64,000 bases of DNA from Dorea_D hominis (lineage in GTDB: Bacteria; Bacillota; Clostridia; Lachnospirales; Lachnospiraceae), in NCBI RefSeq assembly GCF_014287705.1, contig NZ_JACOOY010000006.1:1-64000 (forward strand). The letters are read 5' to 3'. The position numbers and the translations under genes are program-made. Shown here one piece after another: positions 1 to 8,719 of this stretch; position 1 is the first letter of the stretch, and each line of letters begins with the position of its first letter. The notes under the pieces were generated by a model. The model made no database searches, was not told the origin of the DNA, and saw only the letters and a program-made list of their open reading frames with translations.

Positions 1-46
1 AGAAGTTTCAGTAGAGAGTGTTGAAGATTAAAAAACAAAATATTTT

Positions 47-99
47 AATAAATAACGCCGGTGCGGGATTTTTGATATCCAGTACTGGCGTTATTTATT
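47..99. repeat. long inverted repeat, probable bidirectional terminator
   Basis: Bases 47-62 pair with 84-99 over 16 bp with one G-T wobble, and 66-69 can pair with 77-80 inside the loop. The arm ends in AT-rich sequence rather than a clean T-run. It sits just beyond the end of the minus-strand ATPase remnant, so it could be that gene's old terminator. Nothing else is recognised between 1 and 132. Confidence 0.5.
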
Positions 100-132
100 C
101 TACAGGGGCTTGGGGGTGTCAGTTCGCCTTGC

Positions 133-409
133 TTATTCTTGTAGTAACCAATCGGCTATATCGTGAATTACGATTCCTTCATAGCTATATTGGGGATGTT
201 TGGTTCTAGCAATAATCATTTTCGGATAAGCATCTCGAATCTGAAGCCGAGGAAAGCATTCTCTCTCAAATGTTTACTGCCCGGAAATGTTGTCGCTGAT
301 CTGAATATAAAACTTCTCGTTGCTTCTCTGAGCAACAAAGTCGATTTCCTTTTGATAGAGCTTGCCGACATAAACATTATATGAAAATAGATCATACGCT
401 CTGTTTTTT
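133..409 (-). pseudogene. C-terminal remnant of a DUF4143-type AAA ATPase
   Basis: Read on the minus strand, a frame carries [19 protein letters not shown], then [17 protein letters not shown], a TAA stop after the residues SGQ, then [18 protein letters not shown] and [11 protein letters not shown] before a final stop at 133-135. The pattern (VYVGK, then DFVA, then YIQIS, then a closing HDI.DWLL) matches the C-terminal nuclease-like DUF4143 segment of the large bacterial AAA+ ATPase family that carries it. Only about 85 codons survive, with no start codon and an internal stop, so it is dead. The neighbouring cyclase gene ends at 418, directly upstream of it. The family call rests on pattern recognition only. 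Confidence 0.6.
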
Positions 410-417
410 GCAATATT

Positions 418-2178
418 TTATCTTGCGAATTTATCATTGTAACGAATATGCATATCTTCCCAATCCATGAACAATACATAAAATACTTTCCCGTATTGCG
501 GGCTCTCTACAATTCTTCCCTGATCAAGAACAGAAAAATAAGTTCCGTCAGCTTTTCGAAGATGAAAGTGAATATAGTCATTTTCATTGCCATTGTCAAT
601 CTGTTCCCAGATACTTGATTCTATCTGTTGCTGTTCATCTTCACGAATCAAGTTGCGAAAACTTTTCTCAGTAAGTCTGAACAGTTCATCTATATCTTTA
701 TATCCGGACATATGAAGAAATTCATCATTTGCAAAAAATAGTTCATCATCTTCTTTGTCAGCTCTGTATATGATGAATGCACCTGGAAGATGTTCAGAGA
801 TATCCTTGAATGTGAATCCAAGTTGTTTGCGGGCACCTGACCGAAATCCTTCTCTGTAGACCATACATCCATTTTTTCCACGAAGCTTTATTTCATAAAG
901 AGCGGCATCTGCGCAGCGCATGAGTTGTGAACGATTGGATGCAAATGTTGGATATTCTGCATATCCTAGAGAAATATAAAATGCATGTTCCTTACCATGG
1001 TATGAGAATGATTTAGGAAGTTTGGTGAATTTCTGCAGCTGTATATCTGCTTCTGCAAAAGTACAATTTGGTAAAAGAATGCAGAATTCGTCACCACCAT
1101 TTCTTCCAAGTAATGCATCGGATGGGAAAAAAGTCTTCATGCTGTCTGCAAGATTCTTTAGTGCCCTGTCTCCGTAATTATGTCCATAGATATCATTAAT
1201 AAACTTGAAATCATCGATATCAAGGAGCGCAGCCACAAAATGTGCTTTTTGATTTTTTTGAATCATTTTTTCTGCAAATTCATCAAATCCATAGCGGTTA
1301 TAAATATTTGTAAGAGAATCTGTGCGCGCCAGTATCTGAAACTTTTTCTTATGTTCATTTTCTACTAACCATATTCTGGTAAGAACTGACAGGAGAAGGC
1401 TTATTGTAAGAAACATTCCGATGATGATTATCAGTAGAGTGGCATTTCTCCATCCACTTTTAGGACTTACTTCAAATTTCCAGTTTTCATCTCCTATTGT
1501 AAATGTATAAGAAACAGGATGATTTGTTTGCCCATCTGATTGATAAACCACTTTATAAGTATCACTCCATGGAGCGACTGTTTTTGAAATTTTATATTCG
1601 TATCCAAAATTTGAAAGTGCACTGATTGAATCTGAAAAAATATCCGGAACACGCAGGATAACAATAGTAAATCCCCAGAAATACTCATGTCCGTTTTTAT
1701 CTTTCAGGTATACGGGATTGCGGACTGCAATTCCATATCCTCTCTGTTTTAATTTGAAGGGGCCCTGCGTAATGATTGTATGGTTGTCTCTTGCGTAACA
1801 GGAAATTTTTCCGCGGTCTTTATCATGGATCAAATCAATCTTACCTGTCTCATTTCCATTAGCCGGATAAATATCTGTAACAACACCATTAGGAGCGAGC
1901 TGTACACTTTCAATAGAATCAGACATAAGATTTCCTGCAATTGTTTCAAACTGATGGATTTCGCCATCTTCACTTATTAAGATTTGCTTCAAGGTATCTG
2001 TGATCTCAATTCCATTTGTAATTTCATTCTTTATTCGTTCGCCATAGGTGGCTACGTTTAATTGTGCTGTTATGTGTCTCTGCTCTTTTTCGTGGGTGTC
2101 TGTTTTGTATACAATCAAACTAACAAGGCATATGCCCAGTAAAAAAGTGATAAGAGGCACAAGTGCTTTTTTTTTCAC
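418..2178 (-). CDS. membrane CHASE-GGDEF-PAS diguanylate cyclase
   Basis: Predicted to make c-di-GMP from two GTP in response to an extracellular signal. The 586-residue protein has an N-terminal membrane helix (VPLITFLLGICLVSLIVY), a CHASE-type extracellular sensor (SVQLAPNGVVTDIYPANG, then RGYGIAVRNPVY), a second helix (LLIIIIGMFLTISLLLSVL), a GGDEF domain with an intact RNGGDEF active-site motif, and a C-terminal PAS-like domain. The frame is open for another 104 codons upstream, but that stretch overlaps the remnant at 2258-2499. GTG at 2176-2178, preceded by GAGGTGAACCAA, is the sensible start. No RxxD inhibitory site is seen about five residues before GGDEF, so product inhibition may be absent. 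A PAS domain after GGDEF is a less common order. Confidence 0.88.
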   Translation of the reverse strand: MKKKALVPLITFLLGICLVSLIVYKTDTHEKEQRHITAQLNVATYGERIKNEITNGIEITDTLKQILISEDGEIHQFETIAGNLMSDSIESVQLAPNGVVTDIYPANGNETGKIDLIHDKDRGKISCYARDNHTIITQGPFKLKQRGYGIAVRNPVYLKDKNGHEYFWGFTIVILRVPDIFSDSISALSNFGYEYKISKTVAPWSDTYKVVYQSDGQTNHPVSYTFTIGDENWKFEVSPKSGWRNATLLIIIIGMFLTISLLLSVLTRIWLVENEHKKKFQILARTDSLTNIYNRYGFDEFAEKMIQKNQKAHFVAALLDIDDFKFINDIYGHNYGDRALKNLADSMKTFFPSDALLGRNGGDEFCILLPNCTFAEADIQLQKFTKLPKSFSYHGKEHAFYISLGYAEYPTFASNRSQLMRCADAALYEIKLRGKNGCMVYREGFRSGARKQLGFTFKDISEHLPGAFIIYRADKEDDELFFANDEFLHMSGYKDIDELFRLTEKSFRNLIREDEQQQIESSIWEQIDNGNENDYIHFHLRKADGTYFSVLDQGRIVESPQYGKVFYVLFMDWEDMHIRYNDKFAR

Positions 2179-2257
2179 TTGGTTCACCTCGTTTTGTCTA
2201 TGGGAATTTTTACAATAAAGCATTATAGCACAGAAATCGAAAAACAGAATAGGTTTT

Positions 2258-2499
2258 ATGAAAAAAGGAAAGCTTACAGGTGCGAAGCGAATCTGGTTTG
2301 TGATGGATTGTGGCAGTGAAATCGGAGATGCAGCAAAATATAATCGCAGGCTTGCCGAGAAAAAGAAATGGCAGTATATGGGAACAGCGCAGATTGTGAT
2401 GCCTGTACACATTGTATGGCATGCATCTGCTATTGCCCGGCGGAAGCTATCGAATATGGAAAGAAGAGCGTTGGAAAACCACGCTATCATCTGGATTGA
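2258..2499 (+). pseudogene. internally deleted flavodoxin-ferredoxin (EFR1-like) remnant
   Basis: The first part reads in one frame as a flavodoxin-like stretch, CGSEIGDAAKYNRRLAEKK then WQYMGTAQIVMP. After a jump to another frame at about 2398 it reads DACTHCMACICYCPAEAIE then YGKKSVGKPRYHLD and a stop at 2497-2499. CxxCxxCxxxCP is a [4Fe-4S] binding motif. Lachnospiraceae carry many proteins with an N-terminal flavodoxin half and a C-terminal two-cluster ferredoxin. Here the middle of such a gene, including the first cluster, appears deleted and the frame is broken. The cyclase gene on the other strand starts just before it. Confidence 0.65.
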
Positions 2500-2632
2500 T
2501 AAATGTAAAGAAATATTAAGAATATTATTCTATATTTTTAATAATTGTTTGCTATAATAATTTCGTAAATGAAGAGCATATCTTTATATTAGAACAGTGT
2601 TTTTGTGTAGTGCAATAGAAGGAGAAATCATC

Positions 2633-3487
2633 ATGAAAAATACTTATTTCAAATCAGTAAAAGTAGCTTTGTCCTGTGCCCTTGTGGCATCTATGTGTCT
2701 GGCATTTCCGACGATGACGAAGGCGGCATCTGTAAGAAATGTGCCGGTCAAAAAGGAAATATCGGCGGATGTTACCGGCGATGGTAAGATGGATAAGATA
2801 CTCGTAAAAACAATCATAGGAAAAGATGATTGTGTAAGTCGAGTGAAAATCACAGTAAATAATAAGCTGGCATATTCTAAGAGTTATGCAAATCAGGGCA
2901 TCAACTCTGTGAATGCGAAGTATGCCAGAATGACAAATAAAAATGAATTCGTCCAGCTGATGGCAATCGGTGATAATGACTGTATCAATGACAACAAAAT
3001 TTACAGATATGATAATAAATCCAAAAAGTTTGTATGTGTAAGTAAATTAGATGATACAGCATGCGAGATCGTATCTGCAAAGAAAAACAGCCTGACGCTC
3101 AAACATGCAGATCAGCCGGCTGAAACAGGTTGGCTCAATTGGACGATGGATTATCGAGTAAGCAACAACAAGCTTGTATTAGCAGATGCAACAACATCTA
3201 CTGTAAAAAGTATAATCGGCAATGACCGCAACGATTACTACAGTAAATTATTTAAGAAAAACACTTTTGTAACTGCAAAAAAAGTAAACCTCTATAACGG
3301 TAGTAAAGTCGCATGTAAAGTTCCGGCAGGAAAGAAAGTAGTTTTGAAAAAGCTTACATTCTCTAACGGAAAAATTTATCTTGAGTTCCGGTATGGAAAG
3401 AAGGCTGGCTGGATGAGTGTAAATAATGAAAATTATAATTACAGATCACCTTATTTCAAATCCGTTTCCAATCGATTAGTTGGATAG
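2633..3487 (+). CDS. secreted protein with repeat-like calcium motif and SH3-like tail
   Basis: Function not recognised. The 284-residue product starts at the ATG at 2633, which follows AGAAGGAGAAATCATC; an in-frame upstream start has no such site. Residues 1-30 form a signal peptide ending near TKAAS. Next comes DVTGDGKMDKI, a DxDGDG-like loop of the kind found in dockerin, FG-GAP or VCBS calcium-binding repeats. The C-terminal third (VTAKKVNLYNGSKVACKVPA, then FRYGKKAGWMSV) resembles a bacterial SH3-like wall-associated fold. It is probably exported and surface-associated. It is a single gene, with a terminator some 240 bases downstream. Confidence 0.7.
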   Translation: MKNTYFKSVKVALSCALVASMCLAFPTMTKAASVRNVPVKKEISADVTGDGKMDKILVKTIIGKDDCVSRVKITVNNKLAYSKSYANQGINSVNAKYARMTNKNEFVQLMAIGDNDCINDNKIYRYDNKSKKFVCVSKLDDTACEIVSAKKNSLTLKHADQPAETGWLNWTMDYRVSNNKLVLADATTSTVKSIIGNDRNDYYSKLFKKNTFVTAKKVNLYNGSKVACKVPAGKKVVLKKLTFSNGKIYLEFRYGKKAGWMSVNNENYNYRSPYFKSVSNRLVG

Positions 3488-3722
3488 AGCCGGTGACAGA
3501 GTAATTGAAAAAGAGTATAATGAGTCCTCTAAAATTGCAATTGGGAAATGAAAAATGATCAATTTCCAGCTAACATTTGGGTTCCACTCTGTTGTTACCC
3601 CTTATTCGGGGATGTAAATCAGAAAAAGGTGGGAAAAGAAACAATCTCTCCCAACTGTTGCTGATCTATGACAGAATAATGCTCGAATCTTATTATATCT
3701 GATGTCTATTAACAGTTTACTA
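3488..3722. other. intergenic stretch without recognised genes
   Basis: No ORF with a ribosome binding site was seen on either strand. A small hairpin (ACCCC TTATT CGGGG) lies near 3596-3612. The base composition is less AT-skewed than typical intergenic DNA, so this may be decayed coding sequence, but no family could be recognised. Confidence 0.4.
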
Positions 3723-3760
3723 AAAAAGAGCATGTGGAGAAAATCCATATGCTCTTTTCT
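3723..3760 (+). terminator. intrinsic terminator
   Basis: AAAAGAGCATGTGG pairs with CCATATGCTCTTTT across a 7-base loop, with A-rich and T-rich flanks, so it can serve either strand. It lies between the secreted protein (plus) and the lipoprotein (minus), which converge here. Confidence 0.75.
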
Positions 3761-3867
3761 GTACTAAATTTCAGAAAAATACAAAATTTTCAAAAAATAA
3801 TTATCTACCTCCTACCCGATTTTAGAAATTAAGAAAGTTCTGCCACATTCTTGTAGCCCAGACGGAA

Positions 3868-4353
3868 TTAATCATCAATGCCGTATTTGTTTTCCAGCGC
3901 TTCTTCTGCTAATTCCAGTTCATCTTCCAGTTTTTCAATCGCGCGTTCTCTCGCTTTGTATGTCTCGAAGCTAATCTCTTTCATCTGGTAAGCATGCTCA
4001 AATTCATCATCAAGTTTATCCAGTTCATCATCGACTGCGTCTATCTGTTTTTTCAAAGTGTAGAAATGTTTGTGATTCTCAGATGCATTTGAAGATGTTT
4101 TTGCGTTGTTTACTTTCTTTGTTATTTTACGGATATCGTTTTCATAAGAAGAGAAATCATAATCCTTTTCGTTCACATTCTCTACTGTGTTTTCTGTGTT
4201 ACTGATGTTATCATCATCGTCATCTGTATTTGATGTTACAACTTCCTGTGTCTTAATTTCCATATCTTCTGCAGCTTCATTATTGGATGAGGTGCATCCT
4301 GTAAAAGCAAATATTAATGTGAGGGATAATAAAACTACTAATAATTTTTTCAT
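3868..4353 (-). CDS. small acidic coiled-coil lipoprotein
   Basis: The 161-residue protein has a lipoprotein signal peptide with lipobox TGC at Cys20, so it is likely anchored on the outer face of the membrane. A Ser/Asn/Asp-rich linker with a run of five Asp residues follows. The C-terminal half is a charged heptad-like region (DELDKLDDEFEHAYQMKEIS, then AIEKLEDELELAEEALENK) expected to form a coiled coil. No enzyme family is recognised. A good site (AAAGGAGAATATGTT) precedes the ATG. The gene is divergent from the response regulator at 4511, so it may be a target or partner of that two-component system. Confidence 0.75.
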   Translation of the reverse strand: MKKLLVVLLSLTLIFAFTGCTSSNNEAAEDMEIKTQEVVTSNTDDDDDNISNTENTVENVNEKDYDFSSYENDIRKITKKVNNAKTSSNASENHKHFYTLKKQIDAVDDELDKLDDEFEHAYQMKEISFETYKARERAIEKLEDELELAEEALENKYGIDD

Positions 4354-4510
4354 AACATATTCTCCTTTCGGCTCTTGGGTGTTTTGTTTTTGCTGTTATA
4401 TGTATCATATAGGGGGAAGATTAAAAAAAGATTAAAACAAATAGTAATTTCAGAAAATGAAAAAAAGGGCTCTAGCACCAGAAAACGATTGGTATTATAA
4501 TAATTACATT

Positions 4511-5185
4511 ATGAGATTACTGATTGTAGAAGACGAAAATGATTTAAGAAACATTGTCAAAAAAAGGCTTGTCAAGGAACATTACAGTGTAGATGCCTGT
4601 GGGGATGGTCTGGAAGCGATGGATTATATCGATATGACTTCCTACGATGGTATTATTCTTGATATCATGTTGCCGGGAAAGGACGGATATGAAATCTTAA
4701 GAGAATTAAGGCGGCGAGAAGATGATACACCGGTTCTGTTACTGACAGCAAAAGACAGCATTGAAGATCGCGTCAAAGGACTGGATCTTGGTGCCGATGA
4801 TTACCTGATCAAACCATTTGCATTTGAAGAACTGCTTGCAAGAATCCGTGTCATGATGCGTAGAAAGCCACAATTTACATCCAATCAACTAAAAATAGCA
4901 GATCTTATTCTGGATCGTGACACAAGAAAGGTTACAAGAGCCGGGAACGAGATTGATCTTTCTGCAAAAGAATTTATGGTTTTGGAATGTCTTATGCGCA
5001 ACAAAAATATCGTAATGACAAGACAGCAGATTGAGCAGAATGCGTGGGACTTTGATTTTGAAGGTGGTTCCAATGTGATCGACGTATACATTCGCTATTT
5101 GCGAAAAAAAATCGATGCACAATATGAACAAAAACTCATCCACACTGTTCGCGGTGTCGGATATGTAATGAGGGAAAACGAATGA
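4511..5185 (+). CDS. OmpR/PhoB-family response regulator
   Basis: A 224-residue two-domain DNA-binding regulator. The receiver domain starts MRLLIVEDENDL, with the phospho-acceptor Asp51 in IILDIMLP, the switch Thr in LLTAKDS and Lys in YLIKPF. The C-terminal winged helix ends GGSNVIDVYIRYLRKKI then HTVRGVGYVMR. The frame is open upstream to an ATG at 4457, but the ATG at 4511 fits the family start. No clear Shine-Dalgarno precedes it, and a TATAAT-like string lies only about 15 bases before it, so a leaderless or weakly initiated message is possible. Its stop overlaps the start of the sensor kinase by four bases, so both are translated together. Confidence 0.92.
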   Translation: MRLLIVEDENDLRNIVKKRLVKEHYSVDACGDGLEAMDYIDMTSYDGIILDIMLPGKDGYEILRELRRREDDTPVLLLTAKDSIEDRVKGLDLGADDYLIKPFAFEELLARIRVMMRRKPQFTSNQLKIADLILDRDTRKVTRAGNEIDLSAKEFMVLECLMRNKNIVMTRQQIEQNAWDFDFEGGSNVIDVYIRYLRKKIDAQYEQKLIHTVRGVGYVMRENE

Positions 5186-6534
5186 AACAGCTGACGATCA
5201 AGAAAAAAATTACGCTATGGTACACCGGAATCATTGCCGTAGTTCTTGGGACTATTTTAGTTTTCGTCCTTCTTTTTGTGGATAGGGTTGGAATTTCTGC
5301 GACAGAAGAAGAAATCAGTGCCGCAGTGACCGGTTTCTCTTCAAATATTAATTTTCAGGATGATTCCTTTTATCTTGACGGCGATACCGAATTTTACGAT
5401 GACGGTATTATGTTTTGTATTTATGACAAAAACGGACGATTACTTTATGGAACGATTCCAACCCAATTTCCAGAAGAAATTATCCTCAAGTCGAATACAC
5501 CGCGAATGATAACCGGATCAAATCGAAAATGGATGATATATGACAGCATTTACACTTACGGTGATGATGACGAAATATGGGTACGAGGAATTACCTCTGT
5601 ACATTCTATAGAACTTTTCATGCAGACATCCGAGAAAATGCTGTTGATTGTATTTCCATTACTTATTATTCTGATCGGGGTCATCGGATATTTTATGATC
5701 AAACGGGCATTGAGACAGGTGGATCTTATCTGCGATGAAGTTGAAAACATCGGCAATGGAAAAGATCTTTCCAAACGATTGTCTCTGCCAAAAGCAAAAG
5801 ATGAATTATACGAATTGTCGGAGAAATTTAACGGAATGTTCGAGCGATTGGAACTTTCATTTGAGAAGGAGCGTCAATTCACATCAGACGTATCCCATGA
5901 ACTGCGGACTCCCGTTGCTGTTATCATTTCCCAGTGTGAGTACTTATTGGAAAATGAAAACTTATCTGCGGAAGATAAGGAAGAGATTGCAGTCATCTTA
6001 AAGCAGGCAAAACGAATGTCAAAGCTGACAAACGAAATGTTAATGATCGCCAGAAACGAACAGGGCGAGCAGCATCTGATGGAAAAACTGGATTTTGGAT
6101 TATTAAGCGAATTCGTAATAGAAGAACTGCAGACAAAAGCACAGGAAAAAAATATTGAGATCACCCTGCAAAAGCAGGATGACTTATTTATGAACGGCGA
6201 CCAGACATTGATTTTGCGTATGATGATAAATTTAATAACAAACGCCATCAATTACGGAAAAATAAATGGACATATCCATGTTATCCTGAAGGTCGAAAAT
6301 GACCAGATTGTCGGTGAAGTGAAAGATGATGGTATTGGAATAAGTGAGGAACACCTGGACAGAATCTGGGAGCGTTTCTATCGTATAGACAAAAGCCGTT
6401 CCAGAGAAAATGGCGGTACCGGACTCGGCCTTTCTATGGTGCGTTGGATTGTAAATCTCCACAATGGAACCATTCATGTTGAAAGTATCGAAGGTATCGG
6501 AACGAGTTTTATTTTCCGATTTCCGAAAATATAA
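5182..6534 (+). CDS. sensor histidine kinase
   Basis: Cognate kinase of the preceding regulator (ATGA overlap). The 450 residues comprise a membrane helix (about 13-34), an extracytoplasmic loop of about 120 residues, a second helix (about 153-172), HAMP, HisKA with the phospho-accepting His near residue 239 in SHELRTP, and a HATPase domain with N box (LITNAINYG), G1 box (DDGIGI), F box (RIWERFYRIDKSRS) and G2 box (GGTGLGLSM). All catalytic elements are intact. The signal is unknown; the sensor loop is acidic (DGDTEFYDDG). Confidence 0.92.
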   Translation: MKQLTIKKKITLWYTGIIAVVLGTILVFVLLFVDRVGISATEEEISAAVTGFSSNINFQDDSFYLDGDTEFYDDGIMFCIYDKNGRLLYGTIPTQFPEEIILKSNTPRMITGSNRKWMIYDSIYTYGDDDEIWVRGITSVHSIELFMQTSEKMLLIVFPLLIILIGVIGYFMIKRALRQVDLICDEVENIGNGKDLSKRLSLPKAKDELYELSEKFNGMFERLELSFEKERQFTSDVSHELRTPVAVIISQCEYLLENENLSAEDKEEIAVILKQAKRMSKLTNEMLMIARNEQGEQHLMEKLDFGLLSEFVIEELQTKAQEKNIEITLQKQDDLFMNGDQTLILRMMINLITNAINYGKINGHIHVILKVENDQIVGEVKDDGIGISEEHLDRIWERFYRIDKSRSRENGGTGLGLSMVRWIVNLHNGTIHVESIEGIGTSFIFRFPKI

Positions 6535-6538
6535 GGAG

Positions 6539-6656
6539 CTATCGCTGTATAGTCATCATGAAGTCATGTTCTTCTATATCCGTAAATTTTATGTCTTTTA
6601 AAGTGTGGAGTAATTGTTCTGTGGTATAAGTCCCTTTCAAGGAGCGGTCTTGCTCT
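6539..6656 (-). pseudogene. possible transposase C-terminal remnant
   Basis: On the minus strand a 38-codon stretch reads LKGTYTTEQLLHTLKDIKF, then TDIEEHDFMMTIQR and a stop at 6539-6541. A basic, TTE-LL-TL-rich ending of this type resembles the C-termini of IS1634/IS4-like transposases common in Clostridia. An in-frame stop lies immediately upstream of it, so nothing functional remains. The assignment is tentative. Confidence 0.35.
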
Positions 6657-6751
6657 TATTTGTACCCCTCTATATAACGAAACGCTCAGAGGCTGTTTTA
6701 CAGTGGGGGAAAAGAAAAAATAAAAATTTTTTTTACATTAACGTGAAAAAT

Positions 6752-6780
6752 ATAGACGTGAAAAAATAGAATGCTATAAT
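6752..6780 (+). promoter_or_regulatory. probable promoter of the riboswitch/binding-protein operon
   Basis: A perfect TATAAT (6775-6780) sits about 10 bases before the riboswitch-like leader. The -35 box is weak (ATAGAC at 6752-6757, 17-base spacing). A direct repeat AACGTGAAAAATA / GACGTGAAAAAATA overlaps the -35 region and could be an operator. Confidence 0.45.
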
Positions 6781-6789
6781 TAGAAGAAT

Positions 6790-6850
6790 TGAGACAAAGC
6801 AGATGAAAATCTGTGACACAAAGCTAAAGGGCTTGTAAAACGAAAATATT
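6790..6850 (+). ncRNA. probable (divergent) c-di-GMP-I riboswitch
   Basis: The leader contains GACAAAGC, a GAAA tetraloop hairpin (CAGAT GAAA ATCTG), then GTGACACAAAGCTAAAGGG and CTTGTAAAA. It lines up closely with the canonical riboswitch at 13531-13605 in this window (same order: CAAA, GAAA-capped P2, GACxCAAAGCTAxAGGG, TGTAAAA). The 3' arm does not show the usual AGCC-GTTGC tetraloop receptor, so the class is probable rather than certain. It precedes the binding-protein/hybrid-kinase genes. Confidence 0.55.
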
Positions 6851-6888
6851 GAAATGTGTTTTAATCGAAAGAATAAGGAAGTTGACGT

Positions 6889-8718
6889 ATGCAAAAAACA
6901 AAATGTTATCTGGCCGCATTGGTGTCAGGTGTACTTTTAGTAATTGGTATTTTGGCTGGATGTGGACAATCTAAAAAAGACGATCACCTTACCGTGTATC
7001 TGTGGGAAAATCGTTTAATGAAAAATATTGCTCCTTATATCCATGAGCAGTTCCCGGATCAGGATATTGAATTTATTATTGGAAATAATGACACTGATTT
7101 ATATAGCTATTTTAAAGAGCATGGTGAGTTGCCGGACATCATGACAGTACGTCGATTCTCTGGAACGGATGCGCAGGATTTACAGCCATATCTTATGGAT
7201 TTTGCTTCTTATGATGTGGTTTCTAAGTACTATTCCTATGCAGTGGAATATTATAAGGATACAGATAATGAAATTCAGTGGTTGCCAATCTGTGCACTTC
7301 CGCAGACGATTATTGCCAACAAGACACTGTTTGATCAGTATGGAATCAAAGTTCCGGAAAATTATGAAGAATACGTACAGGTTTGCCAGCAATTTTATGA
7401 TAAGGGTATAAAACCTTACTCGATGAACCTTGCAGAAGACTGGGCAAATCAAGAAATAATTCAGGCGGCAGCGATTGGTGAATTTACAAGTTTGGCTGGT
7501 GTTGACTGGCGAAACAAAGCCGAAACTTCAGCTGGTGAAATAAAATTTGACGACGTACTATGGAAAAGAATTTTTTCGGAAACAAGTCAGTTCCTTAAAG
7601 ATTCGCATTTTAGTAAAGAGGATATCAATGTTAATGTTAATACAGGAACTCAGATGTTTGTTGAAGGAAAATCAGCAATGTTTCATGGACAGCCTAGAGA
7701 TATGCAAAAATTCCAAGAACAGATGGATGCGGAACTAATACGTATTCCTTATTTTTCACAGACTTCAGATAGTTCTTTTGTGTATATGTTCCCATCCTTA
7801 AATATTGCATTCAATAAAGAATTGGAAAAAAACCAGGAAAAACTGGATACAGCATTAGATGTGCTGGATTGTATGATTTCGGAACAGGGACAAAAACTGA
7901 TTGCAGATGGAAGTGGTGTGATTTCGTTTAACACAGATGTTCCATCAATGATGCAGAATGTACCAGGCTTGGAAGAAGAAATTAAAGATACTTCTATTTA
8001 TATCCGATATTCCGCTCAAAAATCATTCGATGCCAGTCTTGAAGCTGTTCACGGATTATTATCAGGAAAAATGGATGAAATGCAGGCTTATAATGCTTTT
8101 CGTAGTGCAATGAATAGTAAAGATTCAAAAGAAAAAAGTACAGTGAATTTTGAAAACGAGTATTCCATTTCATTGAATGATAAGAGCGGTCGAGATGCAG
8201 CATCATCTATTTTAACTACAATCAGAGAAGAAAATGATGCACAGTTGGCTCTGACACCATATTATTATTATACTTCTTCTATTTACAAAGGAGAATGCAC
8301 CAGAAGCCGGGTCGGTCTGATGACAGCGAAGAATTCAGATACCCCATTATATCTTGTAAAGCTCAACGGTGAGCAGGTTTATGAACTCGTTAAAAAATAT
8401 CTTACAGAGGCTGATGAAAATTTTTATGTAACCACAAAATACGAATTGCCGATTGCATCTGGTATGAAAATAATTGTCAAAAACGAAGAAAACGGATTCT
8501 CATTAAAGGATATAACAATAAATGATAAAAAAATAGACACAGAAAAAGAATATTCCATTCTTCTTACGGATACGACAAAATCTATTTTAAAAAAATTTAA
8601 TCCAAAATGCGCTATTGAGCAAATAGGGGATACAACATTATCTAGTGCATGGATTGCGGCCATGTCAAATGGGCAGCAACCGTCAGCACCAGAAGACTAT
8701 ATAGAGGTTGAAAAATAA
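6889..8718 (+). CDS. solute-binding lipoprotein fused to 5'-nucleotidase-C-like domain
   Basis: A 609-residue lipoprotein with the lipobox LAGC at Cys25. Residues about 35-410 look like a family 1 extracellular solute-binding protein (LTVYLWENRLMKNIAPYIHE, then ANKTLFDQYGIKVPENYEE, then FVEGKSAMFHGQ). The last 170 residues (GRDAASSILTTIREEND, then YLVKLNGEQVYELVKKYL, then ITINDKKIDTEKEYSILLTD) resemble the C-terminal domain of 5'-nucleotidases, without the metallophosphatase domain. No permease genes follow; a hybrid kinase does, one base after the stop. It is therefore more likely a ligand-presenting sensor subunit than part of an importer. The ATG is preceded by AATAAGGAAGTTGACGT. Confidence 0.8.
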   Translation: MQKTKCYLAALVSGVLLVIGILAGCGQSKKDDHLTVYLWENRLMKNIAPYIHEQFPDQDIEFIIGNNDTDLYSYFKEHGELPDIMTVRRFSGTDAQDLQPYLMDFASYDVVSKYYSYAVEYYKDTDNEIQWLPICALPQTIIANKTLFDQYGIKVPENYEEYVQVCQQFYDKGIKPYSMNLAEDWANQEIIQAAAIGEFTSLAGVDWRNKAETSAGEIKFDDVLWKRIFSETSQFLKDSHFSKEDINVNVNTGTQMFVEGKSAMFHGQPRDMQKFQEQMDAELIRIPYFSQTSDSSFVYMFPSLNIAFNKELEKNQEKLDTALDVLDCMISEQGQKLIADGSGVISFNTDVPSMMQNVPGLEEEIKDTSIYIRYSAQKSFDASLEAVHGLLSGKMDEMQAYNAFRSAMNSKDSKEKSTVNFENEYSISLNDKSGRDAASSILTTIREENDAQLALTPYYYYTSSIYKGECTRSRVGLMTAKNSDTPLYLVKLNGEQVYELVKKYLTEADENFYVTTKYELPIASGMKIIVKNEENGFSLKDITINDKKIDTEKEYSILLTDTTKSILKKFNPKCAIEQIGDTTLSSAWIAAMSNGQQPSAPEDYIEVEK

Positions 8719-8719
8719 A

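Noticed and set aside
2179..2490. N-terminal 104-codon extension of the cyclase frame
   Set aside because: It overlaps the flavodoxin-ferredoxin remnant on the other strand and has no ribosome site; the GTG at 2178 does.
3488..3722. Possible small RNA or gene remnant between the secreted protein and the lipoprotein
   Set aside because: No recognisable motif in six frames and only one small hairpin.
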